Below are positions 7,386 to 14,069 of a stretch of DNA of 18,094 nt, in pieces; position 1 is the stretch's first letter; each line of letters starts with the position of its first letter. A program made the position numbers and the translations under genes. Source of the stretch: Pseudomonadota bacterium (GTDB taxonomy: Bacteria; Desulfobacterota; Desulfobacteria; Desulfobacterales; Desulfobacteraceae). The notes beneath the pieces were generated by a model. The model saw only the letters and a list, made by a program, of their open reading frames with translations. It did no database searches and was not told the DNA's origin. The stretch covers positions 1-18,094 of the forward strand of contig JAHJDU010000432.1 in NCBI GenBank assembly GCA_018812385.1. Reading direction: 5' to 3'.

Positions 7386-8963
7386 ATGACACAAAAAAAG
7401 GTTATTGTAAATGCGAATATTATAACAATGGCTTCAAAGATAAAAGATCTGCACTGTCGGGCACTTGCGATTGAAAATGGACATATTGCTGCTGTGGGGT
7501 CAGAAGCAAGAATGGCCAATTTTATAAACCAGGGCTGGCCAATAGAGGATTTTAACGGCAAAACAGTTCTGCCGGGATTCATCGACACACATGAGCATCT
7601 GATGCTCACAGGTTCGCAGGAAACATCCGTTCACCTGGATAAAGTAGTAAGCAAAGACGAAATCCTGGAACTGATGTCTGATCGCGCTTCCATTACCCCA
7701 AAAGGAGACTGGGTCAATGGAAGTTTTCTGAACGAACAAAATATTAAAGAAAAAACCATGCCGACACGGGATGATCTTGATCGTGCCATCCCTGATCATC
7801 CCGTATTTATAATGCATGTTACCTGTCACATGTGTTCTTTAAATACAAAAGCTCTTGAGATATTGAACTTACCACTTGATCTAGAAGGCCTTGATCTAAA
7901 GGGTGGTGAACCCACAGGTTTGATCCGGGATCCTGGAATACTGACCTTTGTTCATCCGGCAATGGCCGATATTGTTACTGCGGATGTTAAGCTTCGCAAT
8001 CTCCTTACCGCAGCCGGGATGGCACTAAAAAAAGGGATTACCACCGTACATGCGCTGGATGGCGGGTTGCTTGGCCCGGGAGATACAGCTGTTATCTGGC
8101 AGAATAGGCATCAATTGCCAATTCATGTGGTTTGCTATAACCAATCTATGAATATTGAAGAGGTCAAAGATCTTGATTTGCCTCGTATTGGTGGATGTAT
8201 CTGCTCGGACGGTGCTTTTGAAGCACATACGGCAGCACTTTTCGAGCCCTATTCGGATGAACCGAACAATTATGGAACACTGACCTATTCCCAGGAGAAG
8301 ATGGATGATTTTATCCTGGCTGCCAATCGTGAAGGCCTTCAAATTGCAATACATTGTGAGTCAGAACGATCCATAGAACAGGTATTGTGGGCCATGGAAA
8401 AAGCGCTTAAGACAAATCCACGGAAAGATCACCGCCACCGTATCGAACATTTGGAACTTCCAACGTTCAACCAGATCAAGCGTATGGCAAAAGCTGGAAT
8501 TATGGCCTCAATGCAACCGGCATTTATTCCAGCATTCATCGGTCAGAAAGATATGGCTATTTATGAGGAGCTACTGGGCAAAACCCGCCTTGAACGAGTT
8601 CATCCGTATCGAACTATTCTTAATGCAGGAATCCCGATCAGCGGTGGGTCAGACAGCCCAGTAACCCCTTATGATCCGCTTAAAGGAATCCAGGCAGCCG
8701 TTAATCATCCCAACCCTTTGCAACGGGTGAGTGTTTTCGATGCCATTGCAATGTTCACCTCAACTGCCGCCTGGAGTGCATTTGAAGAAAACGAAAAAGG
8801 AACATTGGAAAAGGGGAAATTTGCAGACCTGGTTGTTCTGGAAAATGATCCATTTAAAATACCAACTGACCAGATACAGGATATTGAAATCCACAGCGTC
8901 TTTATTAAAGGCAAACGTCATCTAATAAACAAGCCCGTCGATGGCAATGAGGAGATCCGTTAA
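7386..8963 (+). CDS. YtcJ-like metal-dependent amidohydrolase (amidohydrolase 3 family)
   Basis: This 525-residue hydrolase shows the amidohydrolase-superfamily pattern. A small beta domain comes first (KVIVNANIITM, AIENGHIAAVG). PGFIDTHEHLM follows, with metal ligands H69 and H71. Later come IAIHCESERSIEQVLWAMEK, HRIEHLE and GGSDSPVTPYDPLKGIQAA with the catalytic Asp. The C-terminal segment GTLEKGKFADLVVLENDPF completes the beta domain. Length and motifs fit the YtcJ/NfdA-like group, whose known members act on N-substituted formamides or similar amides. No signal peptide is seen, so it is cytoplasmic. It starts 3 bases after livM with GGAG upstream, so it probably hydrolyses what the HAAT importer brings in. 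The exact substrate is unknown. Confidence 0.88.
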   Translation: MTQKKVIVNANIITMASKIKDLHCRALAIENGHIAAVGSEARMANFINQGWPIEDFNGKTVLPGFIDTHEHLMLTGSQETSVHLDKVVSKDEILELMSDRASITPKGDWVNGSFLNEQNIKEKTMPTRDDLDRAIPDHPVFIMHVTCHMCSLNTKALEILNLPLDLEGLDLKGGEPTGLIRDPGILTFVHPAMADIVTADVKLRNLLTAAGMALKKGITTVHALDGGLLGPGDTAVIWQNRHQLPIHVVCYNQSMNIEEVKDLDLPRIGGCICSDGAFEAHTAALFEPYSDEPNNYGTLTYSQEKMDDFILAANREGLQIAIHCESERSIEQVLWAMEKALKTNPRKDHRHRIEHLELPTFNQIKRMAKAGIMASMQPAFIPAFIGQKDMAIYEELLGKTRLERVHPYRTILNAGIPISGGSDSPVTPYDPLKGIQAAVNHPNPLQRVSVFDAIAMFTSTAAWSAFEENEKGTLEKGKFADLVVLENDPFKIPTDQIQDIEIHSVFIKGKRHLINKPVDGNEEIR

Positions 8964-9331
8964 TGATGAAAGGCTCAAATATCTTCTTATTTATATTGTT
9001 TCTTTTATCGTTCAGTTTACTATCAGTCGATTGTTTTGCATGGGAATGTAGGGATAAAAATATTCTTTTTACTCACATTCCTTCCAACTACTATGGTTCA
9101 GGAGAGTATTTTTCCGATTGTCCAAATAAGAATGATCAAATCAGGTGTTACCATTATCATCGTCACTGGATATGTGAAAAAGATGAAACTTACTATTGGG
9201 ACCGCAATTTAGAATCTGCTGCAAGGGCAGCTTGTGAATGCAGTCTTCCTGATGACGTAAGGCCATCTGCTCCGGCAGTTTCAAAAAAACCTAAGACACG
9301 ATTTCTTGAAACGGTTCACAAGAAACGTTAA
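8963..9331 (+). CDS. Small secreted Cys/His-rich protein of unknown function
   Basis: I do not recognise this 122-residue protein. It begins with a clear signal peptide (MMKGSNIFLFILFLLSFSLL and a likely cleavage after CFA), followed by a mature part with six cysteines: WEC, SDC, IRC, WIC and CEC. The central stretch CYHYHRHWIC has three His between two Cys. Disulfides or metal/haem binding are both possible. The ATG overlaps the amidohydrolase stop by one base, and a second ATG follows immediately at 8966. The last codons (ETVHKKR) lie inside the right copy of the potC-tail repeat, read in a different frame. The natural C-terminus has therefore probably been replaced, and the protein may be shortened or chimeric. 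The ORF has real start context, but whether it is conserved cannot be judged here. Confidence 0.65.
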   Translation: MMKGSNIFLFILFLLSFSLLSVDCFAWECRDKNILFTHIPSNYYGSGEYFSDCPNKNDQIRCYHYHRHWICEKDETYYWDRNLESAARAACECSLPDDVRPSAPAVSKKPKTRFLETVHKKR

Positions 9332-9375
9332 TACTGAATAAACATTTTTTTGCAAGGTTTAAACCCAATAATTAA
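9307..9375 (+). repeat. Right copy of the 68/69-bp direct repeat (fossil potC tail plus potD leader)
   Basis: Read in the potC frame, 9309-9341 gives KRFTRNVNTE and a stop, against ERFTRKINTK and a stop at the true potC end. Upstream of about 9306 the likeness to potC is lost. After the fossil stop the copy continues through the same leader, ending in the 20 bases GGTTTAAACCCAATAATTAA (9356-9375), identical to 2686-2705. The potD ribosome binding site follows at once. This is the arrangement expected if potD originally followed potC and everything from about 2706 to 9306 was placed between them. Confidence 0.88.
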
Positions 9376-9389
9376 TCAAGGAGAAAAAA

Positions 9390-10442
9390 ATGAAAAAATT
9401 ATTGTTACTGGCTACAATCGTATTTGTTTTTTTATCAGGAACTGCATGGTGCGGAAGCGGAGAATTGAAAATATTTACATGGTCTGAATACATGGATGAA
9501 GTCAATTTTCCAAAGGAATTTGAAAAAGCCACTGGTATAAAAGTCAGTCTGGATTTGTATGAATCAAATGAAGAAATGATGGCAAAGCTGCAGTCAGGCG
9601 GACTGGGGCAATATGATATTATTATCCCATCAGACTATATCATGCCCAGCCTTATTCATTTAAATATGCTAACGCCCCTTGACCACTCAAAAATACCCAA
9701 TTTGAAAAACTTGAGTAAAAAGTTTGCCAGCCCGGTTTTTGATCCAGGCAATAAATATTCAGCCGGGTGGCAGTGGGGAACCGTTGGATTGATGTATAAC
9801 AAGAAAAAATTAAACCCGGCAGATGTCCAGTCCTGGTCCATTATCTTTGATCCCGAAAAAAATCCAGGAACCTTTTATCTGATTGATTCTGTCAGGGAAA
9901 TGCTGGGGATCACCCTGCTGTATCTGGGATATGATTTTAACTCCATCAACCCGAAAGAACTTAAAGAGGCTGCCGATCTTCTTGTCAGCACAAAGAAAAG
10001 AGAAGCCTGCCTGGGATTTAAAGGCGGTGTGGGTGGTAAAAATGATGTTATATCCGGAACAGCTGCTGCTGCACTGGTTTACAATGGTGATGCTGTTCAG
10101 ACCGTTGCCGAAGATCCGGATACCTATGGTTTTATCGTGCCAAAGGAAGGCAGTGCCATATGGATAGACTCCATGTGTATCCCTGCCAAGGCACCAAACA
10201 TTGACTCGGCACACAAATGGATCAACTGGGTTCTTGATCCCAAGGTAGGAGCTGAGCTTTCCAATTATAATCATTTTGCAACACCCAATGAAGCAGCCAT
10301 GCCCTATCTTTCCAAGGAAGACCTAAATAATCCCGGTGTCTGGCCGACACCGGAAATCATTGAAACCCTCAGATTTGTAAAGGATCTTGGGAAAGATAAT
10401 CACATTGCCGACCAGGCATGGACAAGGGCAAAATCTCATTAA
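9390..10442 (+). CDS. potD: Spermidine/putrescine-type periplasmic binding protein, PotD/PotF-like
   Basis: This 350-residue type II periplasmic binding protein should deliver polyamine to PotABC. The signal peptide is MKKLLLLATIVFVFLSGTAW, with cleavage probably after AWC. The mature start ELKIFTWSEYMDEVNFPKEF is the PotD/PotF hallmark. It is followed by YDIIIPSDYIMPSLIHLNML, then GWQWGTVGLMYNKKKL and FIVPKEGSAIWIDSMCIPAK, a region that in this family lines the polyamine pocket with acidic and aromatic residues. Start ATG 9390 has AAGGAG at 9378-9383. It is separated from potABC by the 6.7-kb liv block but keeps the potC-type leader. The neighbouring agu genes make agmatine or putrescine the likeliest ligand (inference). 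Confidence 0.92.
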   Translation: MKKLLLLATIVFVFLSGTAWCGSGELKIFTWSEYMDEVNFPKEFEKATGIKVSLDLYESNEEMMAKLQSGGLGQYDIIIPSDYIMPSLIHLNMLTPLDHSKIPNLKNLSKKFASPVFDPGNKYSAGWQWGTVGLMYNKKKLNPADVQSWSIIFDPEKNPGTFYLIDSVREMLGITLLYLGYDFNSINPKELKEAADLLVSTKKREACLGFKGGVGGKNDVISGTAAAALVYNGDAVQTVAEDPDTYGFIVPKEGSAIWIDSMCIPAKAPNIDSAHKWINWVLDPKVGAELSNYNHFATPNEAAMPYLSKEDLNNPGVWPTPEIIETLRFVKDLGKDNHIADQAWTRAKSH

Positions 10443-10457
10443 ATATAGTTATTATGG

Positions 10458-10493
10458 CATGATGGTGGCAGCAAAATTGTTGTCACCATCATG
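10458..10493 (+). promoter_or_regulatory. Strong hairpin between potD and aguA
   Basis: CATGATGGTGGCA (10458-10470) pairs with TGTCACCATCATG (10481-10493), a 13-bp stem with one G-U wobble. The stem can be extended inward by a few pairs from GCA/TGT toward an A-rich loop. It is followed by ACATTCTTGAGG, not a T run, so it is not a classical terminator. It resembles the hairpin after the livK-like gene in position and may stabilise the potD message or reduce read-through into aguAB (inference). Confidence 0.7.
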
Positions 10494-10517
10494 ACATTCT
10501 TGAGGAAAAGAAAGTTT

Positions 10518-11612
10518 ATGTCCAGAATATTGGGGACAACGCCAAAACAGGATGGCTTCAGGATGCCGGGTGAGTATGAGCCCCATGAAAAATGCTGGAT
10601 GCTGTGGCCTGAAAGGCCAGACAATTGGCGGTTGAATGCAGCACCTGCCCAGAAAGCATTTTCCCAGGTTGCCCAGGCCATATCCAAGTTTGAACCAGTG
10701 GCCATGGGAGTATCAAAACACCAGCTTGAAACGGCCCGAAACGCTCTGCCACCTGAAATTGAAATTGTTCACATTGAATCAGATGACGCGTGGATAAGGG
10801 ATACAGGACCCACATTTGTCAAAAATGATAACAACGACGTCCGGGGTGTGAACTGGGATTTTAATGCCTGGGGAGGACTTGACGGAGGGATATATTTCCC
10901 ATGGGATAAAGACACTGGTGTTGCCCGGAACGTTTTAACACATGAAAAAATTGATCAGTATAAAGCTTGTCTCATCCTTGAAGGCGGCTCTATCCATACG
11001 GACGGGCAAGGCACATTGATTACCACGGAAGAGTGTCTGTTGAACCCTAACAGGAATCCGGATCTTTCAAAGATCCAGATAGAAAATCATTTAAAAGAAT
11101 ATTTGAATGTAGAAAAAATCATCTGGCTGGGAAAAGGGGTGTTCATGGATGAGACAGACGGCCATGTGGATAACCTCTGCTGTTTTATAAAACCCGGAGA
11201 AATCCTGCTTCACTGGACGGATGACAAGACAGATCCCCAGTATGAAATATCCTGTGATGCCTTTGACAGGCTCGCAGGTTCTGTTGATGCAAAGAAAAGA
11301 AAACTAAAAATTCATAAAATTCATCAGCCCGGCCCTTTGTATATGACTGAAGAAGAAAGCCTGGGAGTGGAAAAAAGGCCTAACGTAGCACCAAGGAACG
11401 AAGGGAACCGCCTTGCAGGATCATATGTAAACTTTTACATTGCAAACGGGGGAATCGTCATGCCATTATTTGATGACCCACATGATAAAGCTGCCATGGA
11501 AAAAATAAAAACCCTTTTCCCGGATAGAATTGTGACGGGTATCTATGCCCGGGAAATACTTCTCGGGGGAGGCAATATCCATTGTATCACCCAACAGCAG
11601 CCGGGTGTTTAA
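10518..11612 (+). CDS. aguA: Agmatine deiminase
   Basis: This enzyme hydrolyses agmatine to N-carbamoylputrescine and ammonia in the cytoplasm (guanidine-modifying/PPAD superfamily). At 364 residues it matches known AguA (~365-370). Family motifs seen are FRMPGEYEPHEKCWMLWPER at the N-terminus, DDAWIRDTGPTF, LEGGSIHTDGQGTLITTEEC with LLNPNRNP, DETDGHVDNLCCF, and the catalytic Cys (C356) in GGGNIHCITQQ at the end. The frame is open from ATG 10491, but that ATG lies in the right arm of a hairpin. ATG 10518 has GAGGA at 10502-10506 and gives the normal length, so I chose it. Together with aguB it forms the two-step agmatine-to-putrescine route. Confidence 0.95.
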   Translation: MSRILGTTPKQDGFRMPGEYEPHEKCWMLWPERPDNWRLNAAPAQKAFSQVAQAISKFEPVAMGVSKHQLETARNALPPEIEIVHIESDDAWIRDTGPTFVKNDNNDVRGVNWDFNAWGGLDGGIYFPWDKDTGVARNVLTHEKIDQYKACLILEGGSIHTDGQGTLITTEECLLNPNRNPDLSKIQIENHLKEYLNVEKIIWLGKGVFMDETDGHVDNLCCFIKPGEILLHWTDDKTDPQYEISCDAFDRLAGSVDAKKRKLKIHKIHQPGPLYMTEEESLGVEKRPNVAPRNEGNRLAGSYVNFYIANGGIVMPLFDDPHDKAAMEKIKTLFPDRIVTGIYAREILLGGGNIHCITQQQPGV

Positions 11613-11614
11613 AG

Positions 11615-11659
11615 CTGAACAAATATTGCCTGAATACATATTGCCTGAACACATATTAA
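11615..11659 (+). repeat. Three tandem 15-bp repeats between aguA and aguB
   Basis: The units are CTGAACAAATATTGC (11615-11629), CTGAATACATATTGC (11630-11644) and CTGAACACATATTAA (11645-11659). The consensus is CTGAACACATATTGC, with one to two differences per unit. They begin two bases after the aguA stop and end 23 bases before the aguB ribosome binding site. Function is unknown. A slipped-strand duplication or a binding site for a repeated-motif regulator are both possible. Confidence 0.8.
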
Positions 11660-11696
11660 TGGATATGATCAGTCAAAAAAAAGAGGAGGTAAAACC

Positions 11697-12590
11697 ATGT
11701 CAGTAGTTTCCGTTGCTGCCACCCAGATGGCTTGCACAAAGGATCATGATCAGAATATCTTGACTGCGGAAAAACTGGTTCTAGAGGCCACCCAAAAAGG
11801 CGCCCAGGTTGTGTTACTTCAGGAGCTTTTTGAAACCCTTTATTTTTGCCAGGAAGAAAAGGCGGAGCATTTCAATCTGGCAAGTTCTTTAGAAGAAAAT
11901 AGAGCAGTCAGGCATTTTTGTGCCATTGCAAAAAAATTAAAAATTGTATTACCCATCAGTTTTTTTGAAAAAAAGAACAATGCCCATTACAATACCATTG
12001 CAGTGATTGATGCCGACGGAAGCATACTGGGAATTTACAGGAAATCTCATATACCCGACGGCCCGGGGTATGAGGAAAAATTCTATTTTAATCCTGGCGA
12101 TACCGGTTTCAAGGTATGGCAGACAAAATATGCTTGTATCGGAGTGGGCATCTGCTGGGATCAGTGGTTCCCGGAAGCAGCCAGGATCATGGCGTTAAAA
12201 GGCGCTGAAATTATTTTTTATCCCACAGCCATTGGATCGGAACCTGCCAATGATACCCTGGATTCAAAGGAGCACTGGCAAACCTGCATGCAGGGACACG
12301 CTGCCTGCAATATGATCCCGGTTGTGGCATCCAACAGGATCGGTACTGAATCATTTGACAGGTCCAGCATCAGCTTTTACGGATCATCCTTTATCACGGA
12401 CAACATGGGCCGTGTTCTTACCCAGGCCAACCGAACAGATGAAGCCGTGATTCTTTCAAGTTTTGATCTTGAACAATTCCAGATCCAGAGAGCTTCATGG
12501 GGACTTTTCAGGGACAGAAGGCCTTCCCAGTACAAGACATTGCTCACAAGTGGTGGTGAAAAAAGTGGGCCTGCCGGAGACCAAAAATAA
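11697..12590 (+). CDS. aguB: N-carbamoylputrescine amidase (nitrilase family)
   Basis: This cytoplasmic carbon-nitrogen hydrolase (297 residues) converts N-carbamoylputrescine to putrescine, ammonia and CO2. The nitrilase catalytic triad is visible: E43 in LLQELFETLYF, K116 in YRKSHIPDGPGYEEKFYFNP, and C153 in GVGICWDQWFPEAARIMALK. The IPDGPGYEEKFYF stretch and the overall length are characteristic of AguB rather than of beta-ureidopropionase or other nitrilases. ATG 11697 has an excellent GAGGAGG site at 11683-11689. It lies 84 bp after aguA, with three 15-bp repeats between. It is the last gene of the polyamine run; no clear terminator follows. Confidence 0.95.
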   Translation: MSVVSVAATQMACTKDHDQNILTAEKLVLEATQKGAQVVLLQELFETLYFCQEEKAEHFNLASSLEENRAVRHFCAIAKKLKIVLPISFFEKKNNAHYNTIAVIDADGSILGIYRKSHIPDGPGYEEKFYFNPGDTGFKVWQTKYACIGVGICWDQWFPEAARIMALKGAEIIFYPTAIGSEPANDTLDSKEHWQTCMQGHAACNMIPVVASNRIGTESFDRSSISFYGSSFITDNMGRVLTQANRTDEAVILSSFDLEQFQIQRASWGLFRDRRPSQYKTLLTSGGEKSGPAGDQK

Positions 12591-12639
12591 AAATCTAATA
12601 AAGAAATATAGGAAGACTTTTTAAAAATGAGACGTGGGA

Positions 12640-13107
12640 ATGAAAATTAATAATAATAAAATTATGTGCTTATAAAGATGCGGTAAGCAAATATGTAACA
12701 GATGGATGCCATTTGTCCATAGGCGGGTTTACCATCAATAGAAATCCCATGGCGGCAGTCTATGAAATCATCCGGCAAAAAAACAGAAGACTTCCTGACA
12801 GCAAACTAGTTGAACTTGAAAATCCTTTTGGAACCTGGTGCGACACGAAAAAAATTGTTTTGGTTCCAGCCATCAACCCGGATGTCACCATCATTCATGT
12901 GCAGAAAGCAGACTTTCGAGGAAACTGCCGGATAGATGGGTTGACCTTTGCTGATGTGGAACAGGCAAAAGCAGGAGAAGTTTTGATCATCACCTGTGAA
13001 GAACTTCTGGATGACGATAAAGATGTTTCTACGAGGATATTATCCCGGAATAACACCGGAGGAGATTCTTGAGAATATGGAGTTTGAAAGCGATATTGTT
13101 TTTGGAG
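12640..13107 (+). pseudogene. Remnant of a glutaconate-type CoA-transferase gene (pair), frameshifted and internally deleted
   Basis: From ATG 12640 the reading is MKINNNKIMCL and then a stop. Removing one T near 12672-12673 restores a continuous frame: CLKDAVSKYVTDGCHLSIGG, then FTINRNPMAAVYEIIRQ. This is the N-terminal part of the alpha subunit of family I CoA-transferases (GctA type). It continues to LVPAINPDVTIIHVQKADFR and ADVEQAKAGEVLIITCEELL (to about 13020), then ends at a stop at 13072, far short of the usual ~320 residues. In another frame, 13026-13107 reads FLRGYYPGITPEEILENMEF and resembles the C-terminal end typical of the beta subunit (HPGVT..E..ENTGF pattern). The simplest reading is a large internal deletion joining the front of subunit A to the tail of subunit B, plus an N-terminal frameshift. 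It is almost certainly not functional. Confidence 0.75.
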
Positions 13108-13352
13108 AAAATATATATTCTTACCCTGCAAAGAAATATATTCAGACATTAAGTAGTCGAACGAGAGATAATACAGAAAAACAATATAACGAGGCTACGA
13201 GAAAAAACCAATTTTTATTATTTGTAAAAGATTTTGAAAATCGTAAATTGAAGTCATATATTTTTGATTTAAGTACCTGACCGAAAAACCGGTTTTATGT
13301 GGACTCGGTTATTTCGCAAATGAATCGGTTAAGGGTTCAATTATATAACCCA
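13108..13352. other. AT-rich gap between the CoA-transferase remnant and the toxin gene
   Basis: The frame that holds the subunit-B-like tail stays open to 13280, but the extra residues (for example SSRTRDNTEKQYNEATRKNQ) have no recognisable family and are low-complexity and AT-rich. I do not call a gene. Short palindromes are present (ACCG AAAAAC CGGT followed by TTTAT at about 13279-13297, and GGGTT/AACCC near 13333-13351). They could act as weak terminators between the convergent units, but stems are only 4-5 bp. Confidence 0.4.
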
Positions 13353-13706
13353 TTAAAGTTCAAAAACAATTAATAAGGCTTGATTTATTTCCTGTATTTT
13401 AGAATGCGACAATTTACCACGGATTTTTACCAGCCTGTGACGATGATCAATAGGACGTGTCTGCAAGCAATCTGCCACGGATTTTTTTGATAGGCCATTC
13501 TCTTGTGAAGGATTGAGTTCAATATTGGTTTTTATTCGAACTTTTTTTGCACTCCATTCAGTAACTGGAACAACTTGAATAACTGGAATTCTTTCATTAT
13601 AAACATTATTGGTTACAATTATACATGGTCTGATTTTTCCTGTCTCTGAACCCTGGGTAGGGTCAAGATTTACGTCAATAATCATTCCTCTTTTCAATAT
13701 TGTCAT
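13353..13706 (-). CDS. MazF/PemK-type endoribonuclease toxin
   Basis: This is a type II toxin of 117 residues, expected to cleave mRNA when its antitoxin is lost. The N-terminal RGMIIDVNLDPTQGSETGKI followed by RPCIIVTN is the PemK/MazF signature (RG..W.VDLDPT.GSE..K.RP..IV.N). The middle holds VIQVVPVTE, and the later KKSVADCLQTRPIDHRHRLV matches the strand-loop containing the conserved D/Q..R. The frame also has a GTG nine bases upstream (13715). ATG 13706 overlaps the antitoxin TGA as ATGA, the usual toxin-antitoxin coupling, so I prefer it. The antitoxin gene lies immediately upstream on the same strand. Confidence 0.9.
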   Translation of the reverse strand: MTILKRGMIIDVNLDPTQGSETGKIRPCIIVTNNVYNERIPVIQVVPVTEWSAKKVRIKTNIELNPSQENGLSKKSVADCLQTRPIDHRHRLVKIRGKLSHSKIQEINQALLIVFEL

Positions 13707-13936
13707 TCTGGCCACATAGTTAAAGCTGTTTCAGTCAATTCTTTCAGGCTATCATCCTCGGAATAAATTTCGGAATATAGCTCAGCAGATTTTTTTAAGC
13801 TTTCAAGTTCCAAATTATTTTTAAAATGATCAATAGCTGTTCGAACCAGAGAACTTTTATCCTTAAACCCATAGGTTTTAAAACTATTCAAAAAATTTAC
13901 TTGCGCTTCTTCAACACTAAATTTTGCCTGTTGCAT
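13703..13936 (-). CDS. Antitoxin of the MazF-type module (probable ribbon-helix-helix protein)
   Basis: This 77-residue protein precedes and overlaps the toxin gene. The N-terminus (MQQAKFSVEEAQVNFLNSF, then KTYGFKDKSSLVRTAIDHF) has the strand-helix-helix look of small RHH DNA-binding antitoxins, with the helix-2 pattern SSLVRTAIDHFKNN. The acidic C-terminal part (SEIYSEDDSLKELTETALT, ending WPE) would wrap the toxin. The frame could extend to a TTG at 13960, but ATG 13936 has a purine-rich AAAGGGGGG just upstream, and the TTG lies in an operator-like repeat. It likely represses its own operon from the repeats at 13951-13972. Confidence 0.85.
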   Translation of the reverse strand: MQQAKFSVEEAQVNFLNSFKTYGFKDKSSLVRTAIDHFKNNLELESLKKSAELYSEIYSEDDSLKELTETALTMWPE

Positions 13937-13950
13937 ACACCCCCCTTTTT

Positions 13951-13972
13951 TTAGTACCAAATATTAGTCCAA
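13951..13972 (-). promoter_or_regulatory. Operator-like direct repeat upstream of the antitoxin gene
   Basis: On the - strand TTGGACTAA (13972-13964) is followed after three bases by TTGGTACTAA (13960-13951). These are two near-identical half sites in direct orientation between the predicted transcription start and the antitoxin ATG. RHH antitoxins commonly bind paired short repeats in this position. The assignment is by position and repetition only. Confidence 0.5.
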
Positions 13973-13984
13973 TATCACGGCCCT

Positions 13985-14013
13985 ATTATAGGTATAATGA
14001 CTATGGGAGTCAA
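13985..14013 (-). promoter_or_regulatory. Near-consensus sigma70 promoter of the toxin-antitoxin operon
   Basis: On the - strand TTGACT (14013-14008) and TATAAT (13990-13985) are separated by exactly 17 bases. Transcription should start near 13978, about 40 bases before the antitoxin ATG at 13936 and just upstream of the repeated operator-like motif. This is one of the best promoters in the window. Confidence 0.8.
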
Positions 14014-14069
14014 TACATATATATGTAAAAAGACAAGCTGAATTGAAAATTTATTTATTATCCAGGCTC

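Noticed and set aside
10491..10517. ATG 10491 as start of agmatine deiminase
   Set aside because: It sits in the right arm of a stable hairpin and adds nine basic residues not typical of AguA; ATG 10518 has GAGGA upstream.
11615..11659. CRISPR-like array
   Set aside because: Units are 15 bp, contiguous, without spacers and only three in number.
12713..13072. Intact 119-residue gene starting at TTG
   Set aside because: The TTG falls inside a conserved CoA-transferase stretch that begins upstream in the same frame, so this is part of a broken gene.
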